From CAZYXZ01 sp964651395 (GTDB taxonomy: Bacteria > Actinomycetota > Actinomycetes > BP-191): a stretch of 22,476 bases of DNA. The DNA is taken from NCBI GenBank assembly GCA_964651395.1, contig CAZYXZ010000054.1, positions 1 through 22,476 on the forward strand. The letters run 5' to 3'. Both the position numbers and the translations under genes were made by a program. Below are positions 7,406-15,980 of this stretch, in pieces (the stretch's first letter is position 1; the number at the start of each line of letters is the position of its first letter). The notes under the pieces were generated by a model, which saw only the letters and a program-made list of their open reading frames with translations, made no database searches and had not been told where the DNA came from.

Positions 7406-7782
7406 CCGTGCGCAGCACGGACGAACTTCTCGCGCGTCACCATCGTGCGATGCACCGTGCCGGTCGCCACCGGTCGCTCCGCGTCACTCACGCGTACGCC
7501 GAAGCGCAGCCGGCGTCCGTCGACCTCTTCGAGCACGGCCTCCACGCGCACCGACTGACCGACGGGCGTCGGGACGACGTGGTCGAGCTCGACCCGCGTG
7601 CCGACCGTCGTCATGCCGTCCATCAGGTGCCCGCTGACCGCGAGCGTCGTCGCGTGCTCCGCGAGGGCGAGCACCTTCGGCGTGGCGAGGACCGGGACGT
7701 CGCCCGAGCCGAGCGCCATGGCCGTGTCGTCGTCGGTGACGGTGTGCGAGAAGGCGGCGTGCAGTCCGGGCTCCAGCGGCAT
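7387..7782 (-). CDS. FlK-like hotdog-fold thioesterase
   Basis: A 131-residue hotdog protein resembling fluoroacetyl-CoA thioesterase FlK. The three catalytic residues I know from FlK (Thr42, Glu50, His76) match T34 (PVLATPKV), E42 (LAEHATT) and H68 (ELDHVVPTPVG). The usual ending GTVHRTMVTREKF is present. Most actinobacterial members act on unknown acyl-CoAs, and nothing here points to fluoroacetate. ATG 7782 is preceded by TAGGCT and exactly 7 nt, so it is probably leaderless. It is divergent from the BsaP-like gene with 19 bp between starts, and its 3' end overlaps the GNAT gene. Confidence 0.82.
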   Translation of the reverse strand: MPLEPGLHAAFSHTVTDDDTAMALGSGDVPVLATPKVLALAEHATTLAVSGHLMDGMTTVGTRVELDHVVPTPVGQSVRVEAVLEEVDGRRLRFGVRVSDAERPVATGTVHRTMVTREKFVRAAHGQSGSA

Positions 7783-7788
7783 GGCGGC

Positions 7789-7795
7789 TAGCCTA
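7789..7795. promoter_or_regulatory. Bidirectional -10 element TAGCCTA/TAGGCTA
   Basis: The plus strand reads TAGCCT (7789-7794), 7 nt before the GTG at 7802. The minus strand reads TAGGCT (7790-7795), 7 nt before the ATG at 7782. The two boxes overlap inside the palindrome GGCTAGCC (7786-7793). Both genes would be leaderless. Predicted transcription starts are about 20 bp apart, the geometry described for bacterial bidirectional promoters with overlapping -10 boxes. Confidence 0.55.
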
Positions 7796-7801
7796 CGGCC
7801 C

Positions 7802-7981
7802 GTGCCCTACTGCGACCGCTGCGGTGAGTCGACGGACGCCGACCACCCGGCGTGCGCGGCGGCCCGGGAGCTCGAGCCCCCGCGCTTCTGCACGCACTGC
7901 GGCCGCCGGATGGTCGTGCAGGTGACGCCACGAGGCTGGACCGCAACCTGCTCCGAGCACGGAGCGCGCAACAGCAGCTAG
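7802..7981 (+). CDS. Small Cys-rich protein resembling biotin synthase auxiliary protein BsaP
   Basis: A 59-residue protein with two CxxC knuckles: YCDRCGE (C4, C7) and FCTHCGRRMVVQV (C30, C33), plus C18, C50 and H53 in WTATCSEHG. The block CGRRMVVQVTP.GW.A.CSEHG is the pattern I recall for a small actinobacterial family often placed next to bioB; the mycobacterial member (Rv1590) was named BsaP and reported to be needed for BioB activity. Here it sits 2.65 kb after bioB, in the same orientation, outside the operon. GTG 7802 is placed by a TAGCCT box 7 nt upstream; the open frame upstream is antisense to the thioesterase. The stop shares CTAG with pilT. A plain zinc-ribbon role is the alternative. 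Confidence 0.72.
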   Translation: MPYCDRCGESTDADHPACAAARELEPPRFCTHCGRRMVVQVTPRGWTATCSEHGARNSS

Positions 7982-9057
7982 GCGACCAGGCCGAGGCGGC
8001 GGAGCTCGACCGTCAGGTCGTGCGGACTGGTCGAGGCGGCCATCGCGTCCTCGAGGGTGATGACGCTGTCGCGGATGAGTGCGACCAGGTGCTGGTCGAA
8101 GGTCTGCATCCCGTAGAACTGACCCTCGGCGATCAGCGAGCGCAGCGTCGCGGTCTTGTCCTCGTCGGCGATCGCCTCGGCGATGCGACCGGTGTTGACC
8201 ACGACCTCCATCGCGACGCAGCGACCCTCGCCGTCGGCGCGCGGCACGAGGCGCTGGCAGACGATGCCGCGCAGCGAACCGGCGAGCGAGAGCCGGATCT
8301 GCTTCTGCTCGTGCGGCGGGAAGAAGTCGATGATGCGGTTGACCGTCTCCTGCGCGTCCGTCGTGTGCAGCGTCGACATGACGTAGTGGCCGGTCTCGGC
8401 CGCGGTCAGCGCCGCCTTGACCGTCTCCTGGTCACGCATCTCACCGACCAGGATGACGTCGGGGTCCTGCCGCATCGCAGCGCGCAGCGCGGTGTTGAAG
8501 TCCTCGGTGTCGACCCGGACCTCGCGCTGGTTGATCATCGCCTGCTTGTCGAAGTGCATGATCTCGATCGGGTCCTCGATCGTGACGATGTGCACTTCGC
8601 GGTGCTCGTTGATCTGGTCGATCATGCCGGCCAGCGTCGTCGTCTTGCCGGAGCCGGTCGGACCGGTCACCAGCAGCAGGCCACGCGGCTCGAGGGCGAG
8701 CTTCTCGAGGACCGGCGGCAGGCCGAGCTCGTTGAGCGGGATGGCGCCGATGCTGACCTTCCGGAAGACCAGGCCGGCAGAACCGCGCGAGCGGAAGGCG
8801 TTGACCCGGAAGCGACCCAGGCCCTGCATCGAGTAGGCGAAGTCGGCCTCGTTCTTGCGGCGGAACTCCTCGACCAGGTCGGGGCGGAGCACCTCGGCGA
8901 CCATCATCTCGGTGTCGTGGGCGGTCAGGTCACGCGTCTGCAGCTTCCGCAGCTTGCCGTCGATGCGCACGCGCGGAGGCGACCCGACCTTGCAGTGCAG
9001 GTCGGACCCGCCGCACTCCACGAGAGCCCGCAGGAAGGGCTCGATGGTCTTCGACAC
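7978..9057 (-). CDS. pilT: PilT-like type IV pilus retraction ATPase
   Basis: Hexameric secretion-type ATPase of the PilT family, 359 residues, acting at the inner face of the membrane. The N-terminal domain has GGSDLHCKVG (16-25). Walker A is GPTGSGKT (132-139), the Asp box TIEDPIE (159-165), Walker B DVILVGEMRD (200-209) and the His box STLHTTDA (228-235). The length fits PilT rather than PilB. No other pilus gene is in the window. GTG 9057 follows a good AGGAG (9063-9067) at 5 nt; the ATG at 9061 is out of frame. The stop shares CTAG with the BsaP-like gene. Confidence 0.92.
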   Translation of the reverse strand: MSKTIEPFLRALVECGGSDLHCKVGSPPRVRIDGKLRKLQTRDLTAHDTEMMVAEVLRPDLVEEFRRKNEADFAYSMQGLGRFRVNAFRSRGSAGLVFRKVSIGAIPLNELGLPPVLEKLALEPRGLLLVTGPTGSGKTTTLAGMIDQINEHREVHIVTIEDPIEIMHFDKQAMINQREVRVDTEDFNTALRAAMRQDPDVILVGEMRDQETVKAALTAAETGHYVMSTLHTTDAQETVNRIIDFFPPHEQKQIRLSLAGSLRGIVCQRLVPRADGEGRCVAMEVVVNTGRIAEAIADEDKTATLRSLIAEGQFYGMQTFDQHLVALIRDSVITLEDAMAASTSPHDLTVELRRLGLVA

Positions 9058-9076
9058 GCATGCTCCTGACGCAGTA

Positions 9077-9100
9077 CGCCGACTTGGTAGTCAATCGGCG
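9077..9100 (-). repeat. Small hairpin CGCCGA-N12-TCGGCG upstream of pilT
   Basis: A perfect 6-base stem with a 12-base loop lies between the biotinyl gene stop and the pilT ribosome binding site. It has no T tract, so it is not a standard terminator. It could be leader structure or chance. Confidence 0.25.
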
Positions 9101-9134
9101 GCTATCGGCCGCGGCTTGACCTCGCCACGCCTGG

Positions 9135-9350
9135 CTACTCCACCACCGCGATGACGTCGCCCTCCTGGACCACGTCGCCCTCGTTCACCCGAAGCTCGCT
9201 CACCCGTCCCCCCGACTCGGTGATGACCGGGATCTCCATCTTCATGGACTCCAGGATCACCAGCGTGTCGCCCTCCGCAACCTCGTCCCCGGCAGCCACG
9301 ACGACCTTCCAGACGTTGGCCACCATCTCGGCGACGACTTCCTCGGCCAC
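9135..9350 (-). CDS. Stand-alone biotinyl/lipoyl domain protein (TB7.3-like)
   Basis: A 71-residue biotin carrier domain. The attachment site is ESMKMEIP with the modified lysine at K37. Length and sequence agree with the mycobacterial biotinylated protein TB7.3 (Rv3221c): start AEEVVAEMVA, end GDVIAVVE. BirA would biotinylate it. GTG 9350 has a purine-rich GAGAGGGTGG upstream. It follows the enoyl-CoA hydratase-like gene by 35 nt and is the third gene after the biotin carboxylase, which itself lacks a carrier domain. It may be that enzyme's carrier; this is inferred from gene order. Confidence 0.9.
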   Translation of the reverse strand: MAEEVVAEMVANVWKVVVAAGDEVAEGDTLVILESMKMEIPVITESGGRVSELRVNEGDVVQEGDVIAVVE

Positions 9351-9385
9351 GTGACCACCCTCTCGTCCGCGAAGCGGTGCCTAGC

Positions 9386-10158
9386 CTATCTACCCGTCCA
9401 CTCCGGCGGCCGCTTCTGGAGGAAGGCCGTGACCCCTTCGACGGCGTCCTTCGTCTGGCTGAGCAGGCTGAGCTGGGTCTGCAGGTAGGCCAAGGCTGGC
9501 TCCAGCGCCAGGTCCTCGACCGCGTAGAAGGCCTGCTTGCCGACGCGCAGGATGAGCGGGCTCTTCGCAGCCAGGCCGGCGGCCAGCTCGGCGACGGCAC
9601 CGTCGAGATCCGCGGCGGGCACCACCCGCGTGACCAGCCCCCAGTCGTACGCCGTCGCGGCGTCGATCCGCCGCCCGGTGTACATGAGGTCGAGGGCGCG
9701 CTTCGGGCTCACGTGCCGCGCGGCGAGGGCCGAGATCATGAACGGCCACAGGCCGATGTTCACCTCGGGCATCCCGAACTCGGCGGACTCGGACGCCACG
9801 ACGAAGTCGCAGCCCATCGCCACGCCCATGCCGCCGGCCAGCGCCAGCCCCTGCACCCGGCCGATGATCGGACGCGGGCAGTCGCGCATCGCGAGGATCA
9901 GCTCGACCAGCGAGCCGCGGCCCTCGTGCACCTCGAACGGCGTCGCGTCGGGCGCCGTCGCCGCAAGGTCGGCTCCGGCGCAGAACGCCTTCTCCCCCGC
10001 GCCGGCGATGACGACGACCCGGACGTCGTCGGCGAGCGCCTGCTCGCGGACGCCGGCCAGCAGGCCGCGCATGACCTCGCCGTTGAGCGCGTTGCGCCGT
10101 TCCTCGCGGTCGATCGTCAGCGTGAGGACGCCGTCCGAGGTCTCGCTGCGCAGGTCGG

Positions 10159-10162
<4 letters not shown>
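9386..10162 (-). CDS. Enoyl-CoA hydratase/isomerase family protein, one catalytic Glu missing
   Basis: A 258-residue crotonase-fold protein. The first oxyanion-hole strand is in KAFCAGADLA (59-68) and the second in LALAGGMGVAMGCD (106-119). In classical hydratase (rat ECH) Glu144 and Glu164 are catalytic. The second is kept (FGMPEVNIG, E133), but the position of Glu144 reads Gly (G113), so simple hydration of enoyl-CoA is doubtful. Isomerase, decarboxylase or hydrolase activity is possible. GTG 10162 overlaps the biotin carboxylase stop (GTGA), so the two are coupled; the upstream open frame is antisense noise. Confidence 0.87.
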
Positions 10163-11511
<1,349 letters not shown>

Positions 11512-11521
11512 CAGTCGACTG
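11512..11521. repeat. 10-bp palindrome CAGTCGACTG in the divergent intergenic region
   Basis: A perfect palindrome just upstream of the biotin carboxylase ATG in the 33-bp gap to the DUF5317-like gene. On the minus strand TAGTCT lies about 20 nt from the ATG and could be the carboxylase -10 box, which would place the palindrome in the short leader. Role unknown. Confidence 0.3.
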
Positions 11522-11544
11522 CAGGCAGGGCAGACTAACGTCCC

Positions 11545-12147
11545 ATGGTCCTGGTGCTGCTCGTCGTCGCCGTCGCGCTGTGCGTCGGCGCCGCGCGCGG
11601 CGGGTCGTTCGGGATGCTGGCGCAGCTGCGCCTGCCCGGCTGGTCGCTCGTCTTCCTCGCCGTCCTCGCGCAGCTGCTGAGCGCGGTCGCCGCGATCCTC
11701 GGCCTGCCGGCGCCCCGGGCGATGTTCGTCCTCGGCACCGTCGTGTCCGCCGCGCTGGCGATGACCTTCGTGCTGCGCAACGTCCACGTGCGCGGCATGC
11801 CGCTGGTGGGCACCGGGCTGCTGCTCAACGTGCTGGTCGTCCTCGCCAACGGCGCCATGCCGGTCTCGCTGTCGGCCGCGCAGCGGGCCGGGGTCGGCAC
11901 GACCTCGATCCTCGCCGGCGACGATCCCCGGCACGAGCTCGCCGGGGACCGGACCAGGCTGGACTGGCTCGCCGACGTCGTCCCGGTTCCGCTGCCGGGT
12001 GTGAGCCAGGTGCTCAGCCCTGGCGACGTGCTCATCGCGGCCGGGATCGGCGTCCTGGTCGCCAACGGGATGATCCGGCCGGGCAGCGGGCGCCAGGCCC
12101 GCCGCGTCGCCCGGAGCACGACGCCGTCGGGGCCGCCCGAGGGCTAA
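11545..12147 (+). CDS. DUF5317-like integral membrane protein
   Basis: A 200-residue hydrophobic protein with about four to five membrane spans (about 1-16, 28-50, 54-72, 82-100 and 165-185). The segment LVVLANGAMPVS (95-106) resembles the NG.MPV motif of DUF5317, a family of unknown function. The stretch 107-160, between the last two spans, is polar (GDDPRHELAGDRTRLDWLADVVP) and likely outside the bilayer. The start ATG 11545 has no Shine-Dalgarno, so the transcript may be nearly leaderless. It is divergent from the biotin carboxylase and ends 4 nt from the convergent HD-GYP gene. No function can be given. Confidence 0.7.
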   Translation: MVLVLLVVAVALCVGAARGGSFGMLAQLRLPGWSLVFLAVLAQLLSAVAAILGLPAPRAMFVLGTVVSAALAMTFVLRNVHVRGMPLVGTGLLLNVLVVLANGAMPVSLSAAQRAGVGTTSILAGDDPRHELAGDRTRLDWLADVVPVPLPGVSQVLSPGDVLIAAGIGVLVANGMIRPGSGRQARRVARSTTPSGPPEG

Positions 12148-12151
12148 GCGG

Positions 12152-13441
12152 CTAGATGTCGCCGCGTTGCAGCAGGACGCGTGTGAGCACCTCGATGACG
12201 TGCGGGTCGTACTCGTAGGCCATGTCCCTGCGCAGGCGCTCGAGCGCGTCCCAGGCGGCGCGCCGGCCGCGCTCCTCGTGGCTGGCCGTGACCAGGTCGT
12301 CGTAGGCCCCCACGACCTTCACGATGCGGGCGGGCAGCGGTACGTCGGACTCGCCCGCCTCACGCATCCGGCGGTAGGGCATCGCCTGCGCGGCGACGAT
12401 GTCCGCGACCCGGTCGAGGGTCTTCGTGGAGCGGATCACCTCGGCGCCCAGCTCGGCGATGCGGCGCCGCTCGGCGGGTGAGACCGCGACGGTCGCCCCG
12501 CGCGGGATCGGCTCGGACAGGGCGATCTGGCCGATGTCGTGCATGAGCGCGGCGTACTCGAGGTCGAGCAGCTCCATGTCGTTCATGCCGAGCGTGCGAC
12601 CGACCTCGACGGACAGGCCCATGACCCGGCGCGAGTGCCCGGGCTCCACCTGCCCGGCGACCTCGGTCATCCGCGAGAGCGCGCGGATGGTCTGGCGGTA
12701 GGTCGCGTTGATCGACGCGTAGCGGCGGAACGACACCTGGGTCACGAGGAGCGGCACGACGAATGCGAGCAGGGCCCACGGACCCATGGCGGGCACGGAC
12801 AGCGCGATGAGCATGCCGGTGGCGGCCATGGCCGTGCCGATCGGGGCCTGCGCCTGGATCTCGTTGCGCCAGCGGGACCGGAAGTCGACCTGCTCCCGGA
12901 CGCTGCGGACGCCGGCCCTCACCACCGAGTCGGTGATGCCGCCGGCCAGCACCGCGATGGCCATCCCCACCAGCGGGAAGCTGTCACGGCCGAGGCCGGC
13001 ATAGGCGACCCGCTCGGAGATCGCCTCGCGGAACACGAAGGCCACCGTGCCGATGCCGAGCAGGCGGCTGGCCATGTCGGGCAGCCGCGGGTCGCGGTCC
13101 AGCGCGAGGTAGACGAGCGCGGCCGCGGTCGCGCCGACGAAGCCCACGGCGACGACGCTGCCGACCTCGTGCAGCGCCGGCTCGGTCTCGTTCACCTTGG
13201 TCAGCAGCGCGAACCCGAGCGCTCCGGCGGCGCCGACCGGTGCGGCCTCGCGGTCCCCGCGGAGGTTCACGCGCAGCAGCTCGCCGACGAACACCAGAGC
13301 GGTGAACCCCGCGACGAGGCCCCAGTCCTGCACGCCGTTGACGGCGATGTCCACCACGCCCAGGACGCCGGCCACGGACGCCGCCAGGACGACGGTGGCG
13401 GTGACCAGCCGGCCACGGCGCAGGTTAGTCGCCGCCCGCAC
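12152..13441 (-). CDS. Membrane HD-GYP-like protein with degenerate catalytic motifs
   Basis: A 429-residue protein with about six N-terminal membrane spans (about 11-235) and a C-terminal HD-GYP-like domain. HS (269-270) and the HD pair in LMHDIGQI (H301, D302) are kept, but the usual GK is GQ, the later KxHP histidine is missing, and the HHERxDGxGYP segment is replaced by AAQAMPYRRMREAG. Too few metal ligands remain for confident phosphodiesterase activity; a sensory or scaffold role for c-di-GMP or another nucleotide is possible. GTG 13441 follows a strong AGGAGG at 13448-13453 (6 nt). It overlaps the end of the canonical HD-GYP gene by 17 nt and is cotranscribed with it. Confidence 0.82.
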   Translation of the reverse strand: MRAATNLRRGRLVTATVVLAASVAGVLGVVDIAVNGVQDWGLVAGFTALVFVGELLRVNLRGDREAAPVGAAGALGFALLTKVNETEPALHEVGSVVAVGFVGATAAALVYLALDRDPRLPDMASRLLGIGTVAFVFREAISERVAYAGLGRDSFPLVGMAIAVLAGGITDSVVRAGVRSVREQVDFRSRWRNEIQAQAPIGTAMAATGMLIALSVPAMGPWALLAFVVPLLVTQVSFRRYASINATYRQTIRALSRMTEVAGQVEPGHSRRVMGLSVEVGRTLGMNDMELLDLEYAALMHDIGQIALSEPIPRGATVAVSPAERRRIAELGAEVIRSTKTLDRVADIVAAQAMPYRRMREAGESDVPLPARIVKVVGAYDDLVTASHEERGRRAAWDALERLRRDMAYEYDPHVIEVLTRVLLQRGDI

Positions 13442-14792
13442 GGGCCGCCTCCTGCTCGGCCACGACGTGCAACGCCGCGGGCACGGTGTCGGTCGAACGC
13501 AGCGGTGTGCCGTCGCGGGCGACCTGCTCGCCGTAGTAGACCTCCGGCGCGGGCTGCCAGCCGTAACGACCGATGGCCGCCAGGAGGCACTGCACGACGC
13601 GCGGGTCGAACTGGGTGCCTTCGCAGCGACGCAGCTCGGCGAACGCCTCGGGCACGGTCTTCGCCATGCGATAGCTGCGGGTGGACGTCATCGAGTCGAA
13701 GGCGTCGGCCACCATGATGATGCGCGCGAACTCCGGGATCTCCGGGCCGCTCAGGCCCATCGGGTAGCCGCGCCCGTCGAGCCGCTCGTGGTGGTGGTAG
13801 ATGCCGGTGAGCGCCTCGGCCAGGAAGTCGATCTCGCAGAGCATCTCGTAGCCGCGAAGCGGATGGAGCTTGATCGCCTCGAACTCCAGCTGGCTCAGCT
13901 TGCCCTGCTTCTGCAGCACGCCGGTCGGCACGCCGAGCTTGCCGACGTCGTGGAGCATGCCGGCGATCCGGATCGCCTCGACCCGGTCCTCGCGCATCCC
14001 CCATTCGCGCGCGATCAGCTGCGTGACCTTGGCCACGCGCTCCGAGTGGCCGCGTGTGTAGTAGTCCTTGGACTCGACCGCGCGGCACAGCGCCTGCACG
14101 GTCGCGTCGTACGCGCTACGCAGCTCCGCGTAGTTGTGGAACGCGCCACGCGCGACGAGCAGCGGCGCCAGGAACAGCACGGCGAAGCCGACACCCAGCT
14201 GGTAGTAGACCTGGGCCATGAGGACGCCGAGCAGGCCGTAGCCGAGGTAGTTGACCGTCATCCAGCCGACGTTGGCCACCCAGACGCGTCGCAGCGACAG
14301 TCCGGTCGTGAGCGAGATGGCTCGCGCGACGAGCGTGTTGTTGACCAGGTAGTACGCGACCGAGGCCGCGGCGGCCGCCGCCAGCACGCCGGGGAAGTCG
14401 GTCTTGTCGAGGTGGCCGACCGGTCCGCCCAGGCCGGTGTAGACGAGGCCCGCGACGACGGCGGACATCGCGAACTCCGCGGCGTTGAACAGCCGCTTGA
14501 TCAGGGCACCCGTGCCGTGCGTCTGCACCGCGAAGCCGGCCAGGCCCACGAGGCCGGCGCCGAGCGGGCCGGTGACGGCGACCGCAGCCAGACCGACGAT
14601 GAAACCGACGGTGACCGACACCTCCTCGCCGGTGACGGTCGCGAACAGCGAGACCACGCCGAAGAGCAGGAAGAAGGCGAGGACGTCGAGCCAGTCGCCG
14701 GCGAAGTTGAGGGCGGCGTACGTGACCAGGCCGCCGGCGAAGGTCAGGACGGAGTAGATGTAGATGGCCGCGCGTCGGGGGAAGCGCGCCAT
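13425..14792 (-). CDS. Membrane-anchored HD-GYP domain phosphohydrolase
   Basis: A 455-residue protein with about six to seven membrane spans (about 8-215) followed by a complete HD-GYP domain: GHSERV (H249), MLHDVGKLGVP (H281, D282, K285), KLHPLRGYEML (H310) and HHHERLDGRGYPMGL (333-347), then VADAFDSMTS (361-370). HD-GYP enzymes hydrolyse c-di-GMP to pGpG or GMP. The membrane part has no named sensor domain that I recognise. ATG 14792 has a G-rich stretch upstream. Downstream, and overlapping, is a degenerate paralogue. A PilT gene lies 4.4 kb away; a link between c-di-GMP and pili is possible but not shown. Confidence 0.9.
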   Translation of the reverse strand: MARFPRRAAIYIYSVLTFAGGLVTYAALNFAGDWLDVLAFFLLFGVVSLFATVTGEEVSVTVGFIVGLAAVAVTGPLGAGLVGLAGFAVQTHGTGALIKRLFNAAEFAMSAVVAGLVYTGLGGPVGHLDKTDFPGVLAAAAAASVAYYLVNNTLVARAISLTTGLSLRRVWVANVGWMTVNYLGYGLLGVLMAQVYYQLGVGFAVLFLAPLLVARGAFHNYAELRSAYDATVQALCRAVESKDYYTRGHSERVAKVTQLIAREWGMREDRVEAIRIAGMLHDVGKLGVPTGVLQKQGKLSQLEFEAIKLHPLRGYEMLCEIDFLAEALTGIYHHHERLDGRGYPMGLSGPEIPEFARIIMVADAFDSMTSTRSYRMAKTVPEAFAELRRCEGTQFDPRVVQCLLAAIGRYGWQPAPEVYYGEQVARDGTPLRSTDTVPAALHVVAEQEAARAGGD

Positions 14793-14841
14793 GGTCCCCC
14801 CGTCCTGGATGTGGAAGAGTTCCTTCCAACAGATTCAAACG

Positions 14842-14847
14842 ATCCTA
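14842..14847 (-). promoter_or_regulatory. Possible -10 box TAGGAT for the HD-GYP pair
   Basis: TAGGAT on the minus strand would start transcription near 14834, giving a leader of about 42 nt before the HD-GYP ATG. No clear -35 is seen, although GTGACC stands 15 nt upstream. Confidence 0.35.
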
Positions 14848-14869
14848 TGCAGCGGGCGTCCCGGTCACG

Positions 14870-14883
14870 GTCTCAATTGAGAC
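14870..14883. repeat. 14-bp perfect palindrome GTCTCAATTGAGAC
   Basis: An uninterrupted palindrome, AT-rich in its core within very GC-rich DNA, in the 125-bp gap between the divergent HD-GYP and bL37 genes. It lies 35 bp upstream of the bL37 ATG and upstream of the proposed HD-GYP promoter. It looks like the binding site of a dimeric regulator. With no loop it is a poor RNA hairpin and it has no T tract. Confidence 0.5.
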
Positions 14884-14917
14884 ATTTGACCGGATCGAGT
14901 CCCGCGTGGAGGCCCCG

Positions 14918-14992
14918 ATGGCGAAGAAGTCCCGCAAGCGCAAGGCACGGGCCCGCAAGAAGGCCAACCACGGCAAGCGCCCCAACGCCTAG
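14918..14992 (+). CDS. 50S ribosomal protein bL37
   Basis: A 24-residue, very basic peptide: MAKKSRKRKARARKK followed by ANHGKRPNA. The ending ANHGKRPNA is the signature of bL37, a tiny actinobacterial large-subunit protein first seen in mycobacterial ribosome structures. The size is exactly that of the mycobacterial protein as I remember it. GGAGG (14908-14912) stands 5 nt before the ATG, an excellent ribosome binding site in keeping with high expression. It is easily missed by gene finders. It is convergent with the GalE-like gene (17-nt gap, no terminator seen). Confidence 0.9.
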   Translation: MAKKSRKRKARARKKANHGKRPNA

Positions 14993-15009
14993 TTGATGCC
15001 CCGCGCCGC

Positions 15010-15969
15010 CTAGCGCTGCGACGTCGCGCGCATCCAGCTGAGGGTCTCGCGGATGCCGGACTCGAGGTCGGTCCAGGGTGCCCAGCCGATGGCGTGGGCG
15101 GCGCCGGGGTCCAGGACGTTGGCCTGGAGCTCGCCCAGCCGCGCCGGAGCGAAGGTCGGCCGGTCCGCGACGCCGCCGGCCGCCGCGGCGATGAGCGTGT
15201 GCAGCTGGCGCACCGACGTGGCGACGCCGGTGCCGATGTTGAACCGACGCCCGTCCCCCTCCTTGCCGCACGCCCGGACGAAGGCCTCCGCCACGTCGTC
15301 GACGTAGATGTAGTCGCGGGTCTGGCTGCCGTCGCCGAAGATCGTGGTCGGCTGGCCGGAGAGCAGGGCGGCGCCGAAGATGGCCACGACCCCGGCTTCG
15401 CCGTGCGGGTCCTGCCGCGGGCCGTAGACGTTGGACAGGGCCAGCGCCGTGAACGGCAGGCCGTACATCTCGCGGTACGCGTTGAGGTAGAGCTCGCCGG
15501 CGGCCTTGCTCGCGGCGTACGGCGAGGCGGGGGCGAGCTTCGCCCGCTCGGTCACCGGCAGCTTCGGCGGGTTGCCGTAGATCGAGCCGCCGGAGGAGGT
15601 GAACACGACCTTCTGCGCACCGGCCGCGACCGCGGCCTCCAGCACGTTGATGGTGCCCAGGATGTTGGTCCGCGCGTCCCGCTGCGGGTCCGCGACGCTC
15701 ACCCGTACGTCGATCTGGGCGGCGAGGTGGCAGATCACCTCGGGCTGGAGCCGTTTCACCTGCTCGGCCAGGTCGGGCGCGGTGACGTCGTGACGGACGA
15801 ACTGGAAGGCGCCGCGGCGGGACTCGTTCGCCATGCGCGCGTCGGTCAGGTTGCGCAGGCTGCCCTGCGAGAGGTCGTCGAGGCCGGAGACGTCGTGGCC
15901 GTCGGCGATCAGCCGGTCGACGACGTGCGAGCCGATGAAACCGGCCGCGCCGGTGACGAGTACGCGCAT
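15010..15969 (-). CDS. NAD-dependent sugar epimerase, GalE-like
   Basis: Extended short-chain dehydrogenase of 319 residues, probably UDP-glucose 4-epimerase or a relative. The Rossmann motif is GAAGFIGSH (7-15). HLAAQIDVRVSVADP (81-95), TSSGGSIYG (124-132) and the catalytic YAASK (Y151, K155) follow, then NVYGPRQDPHGEAGVVAIF. It resembles Mycobacterium tuberculosis GalE1 (Rv3634c) over its whole length as I recall it. The product would feed cell-wall galactan or other glycans. The start is ATG 15969, 11 nt after the anti-sigma gene, so it may be in the sigma operon and respond to thiol stress; that is inferred. Confidence 0.9.
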   Translation of the reverse strand: MRVLVTGAAGFIGSHVVDRLIADGHDVSGLDDLSQGSLRNLTDARMANESRRGAFQFVRHDVTAPDLAEQVKRLQPEVICHLAAQIDVRVSVADPQRDARTNILGTINVLEAAVAAGAQKVVFTSSGGSIYGNPPKLPVTERAKLAPASPYAASKAAGELYLNAYREMYGLPFTALALSNVYGPRQDPHGEAGVVAIFGAALLSGQPTTIFGDGSQTRDYIYVDDVAEAFVRACGKEGDGRRFNIGTGVATSVRQLHTLIAAAAGGVADRPTFAPARLGELQANVLDPGAAHAIGWAPWTDLESGIRETLSWMRATSQR

Positions 15970-15980
15970 CTAGGTGGTAG

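Noticed and set aside
7387..7782. Fluoroacetate resistance gene (true FlK)
   Set aside because: The catalytic triad is shared by many FlK-like thioesterases and no fluorometabolite gene is nearby.
7852..9069. 405-residue plus-strand ORF
   Set aside because: It lies antisense to pilT and has the Arg/Asp/Val-rich composition of a GC-rich shadow frame.
9077..9100. Rho-independent terminator after the biotinyl gene or before pilT
   Set aside because: The stem is short, the loop long, there is no T tract, and it sits before rather than after the gene it would end.
12539..14996. Two long plus-strand ORFs across the HD-GYP genes
   Set aside because: They are mirror frames of genes with full HD-GYP motifs and membrane spans; their translations are low-complexity His/Arg/Asp text.
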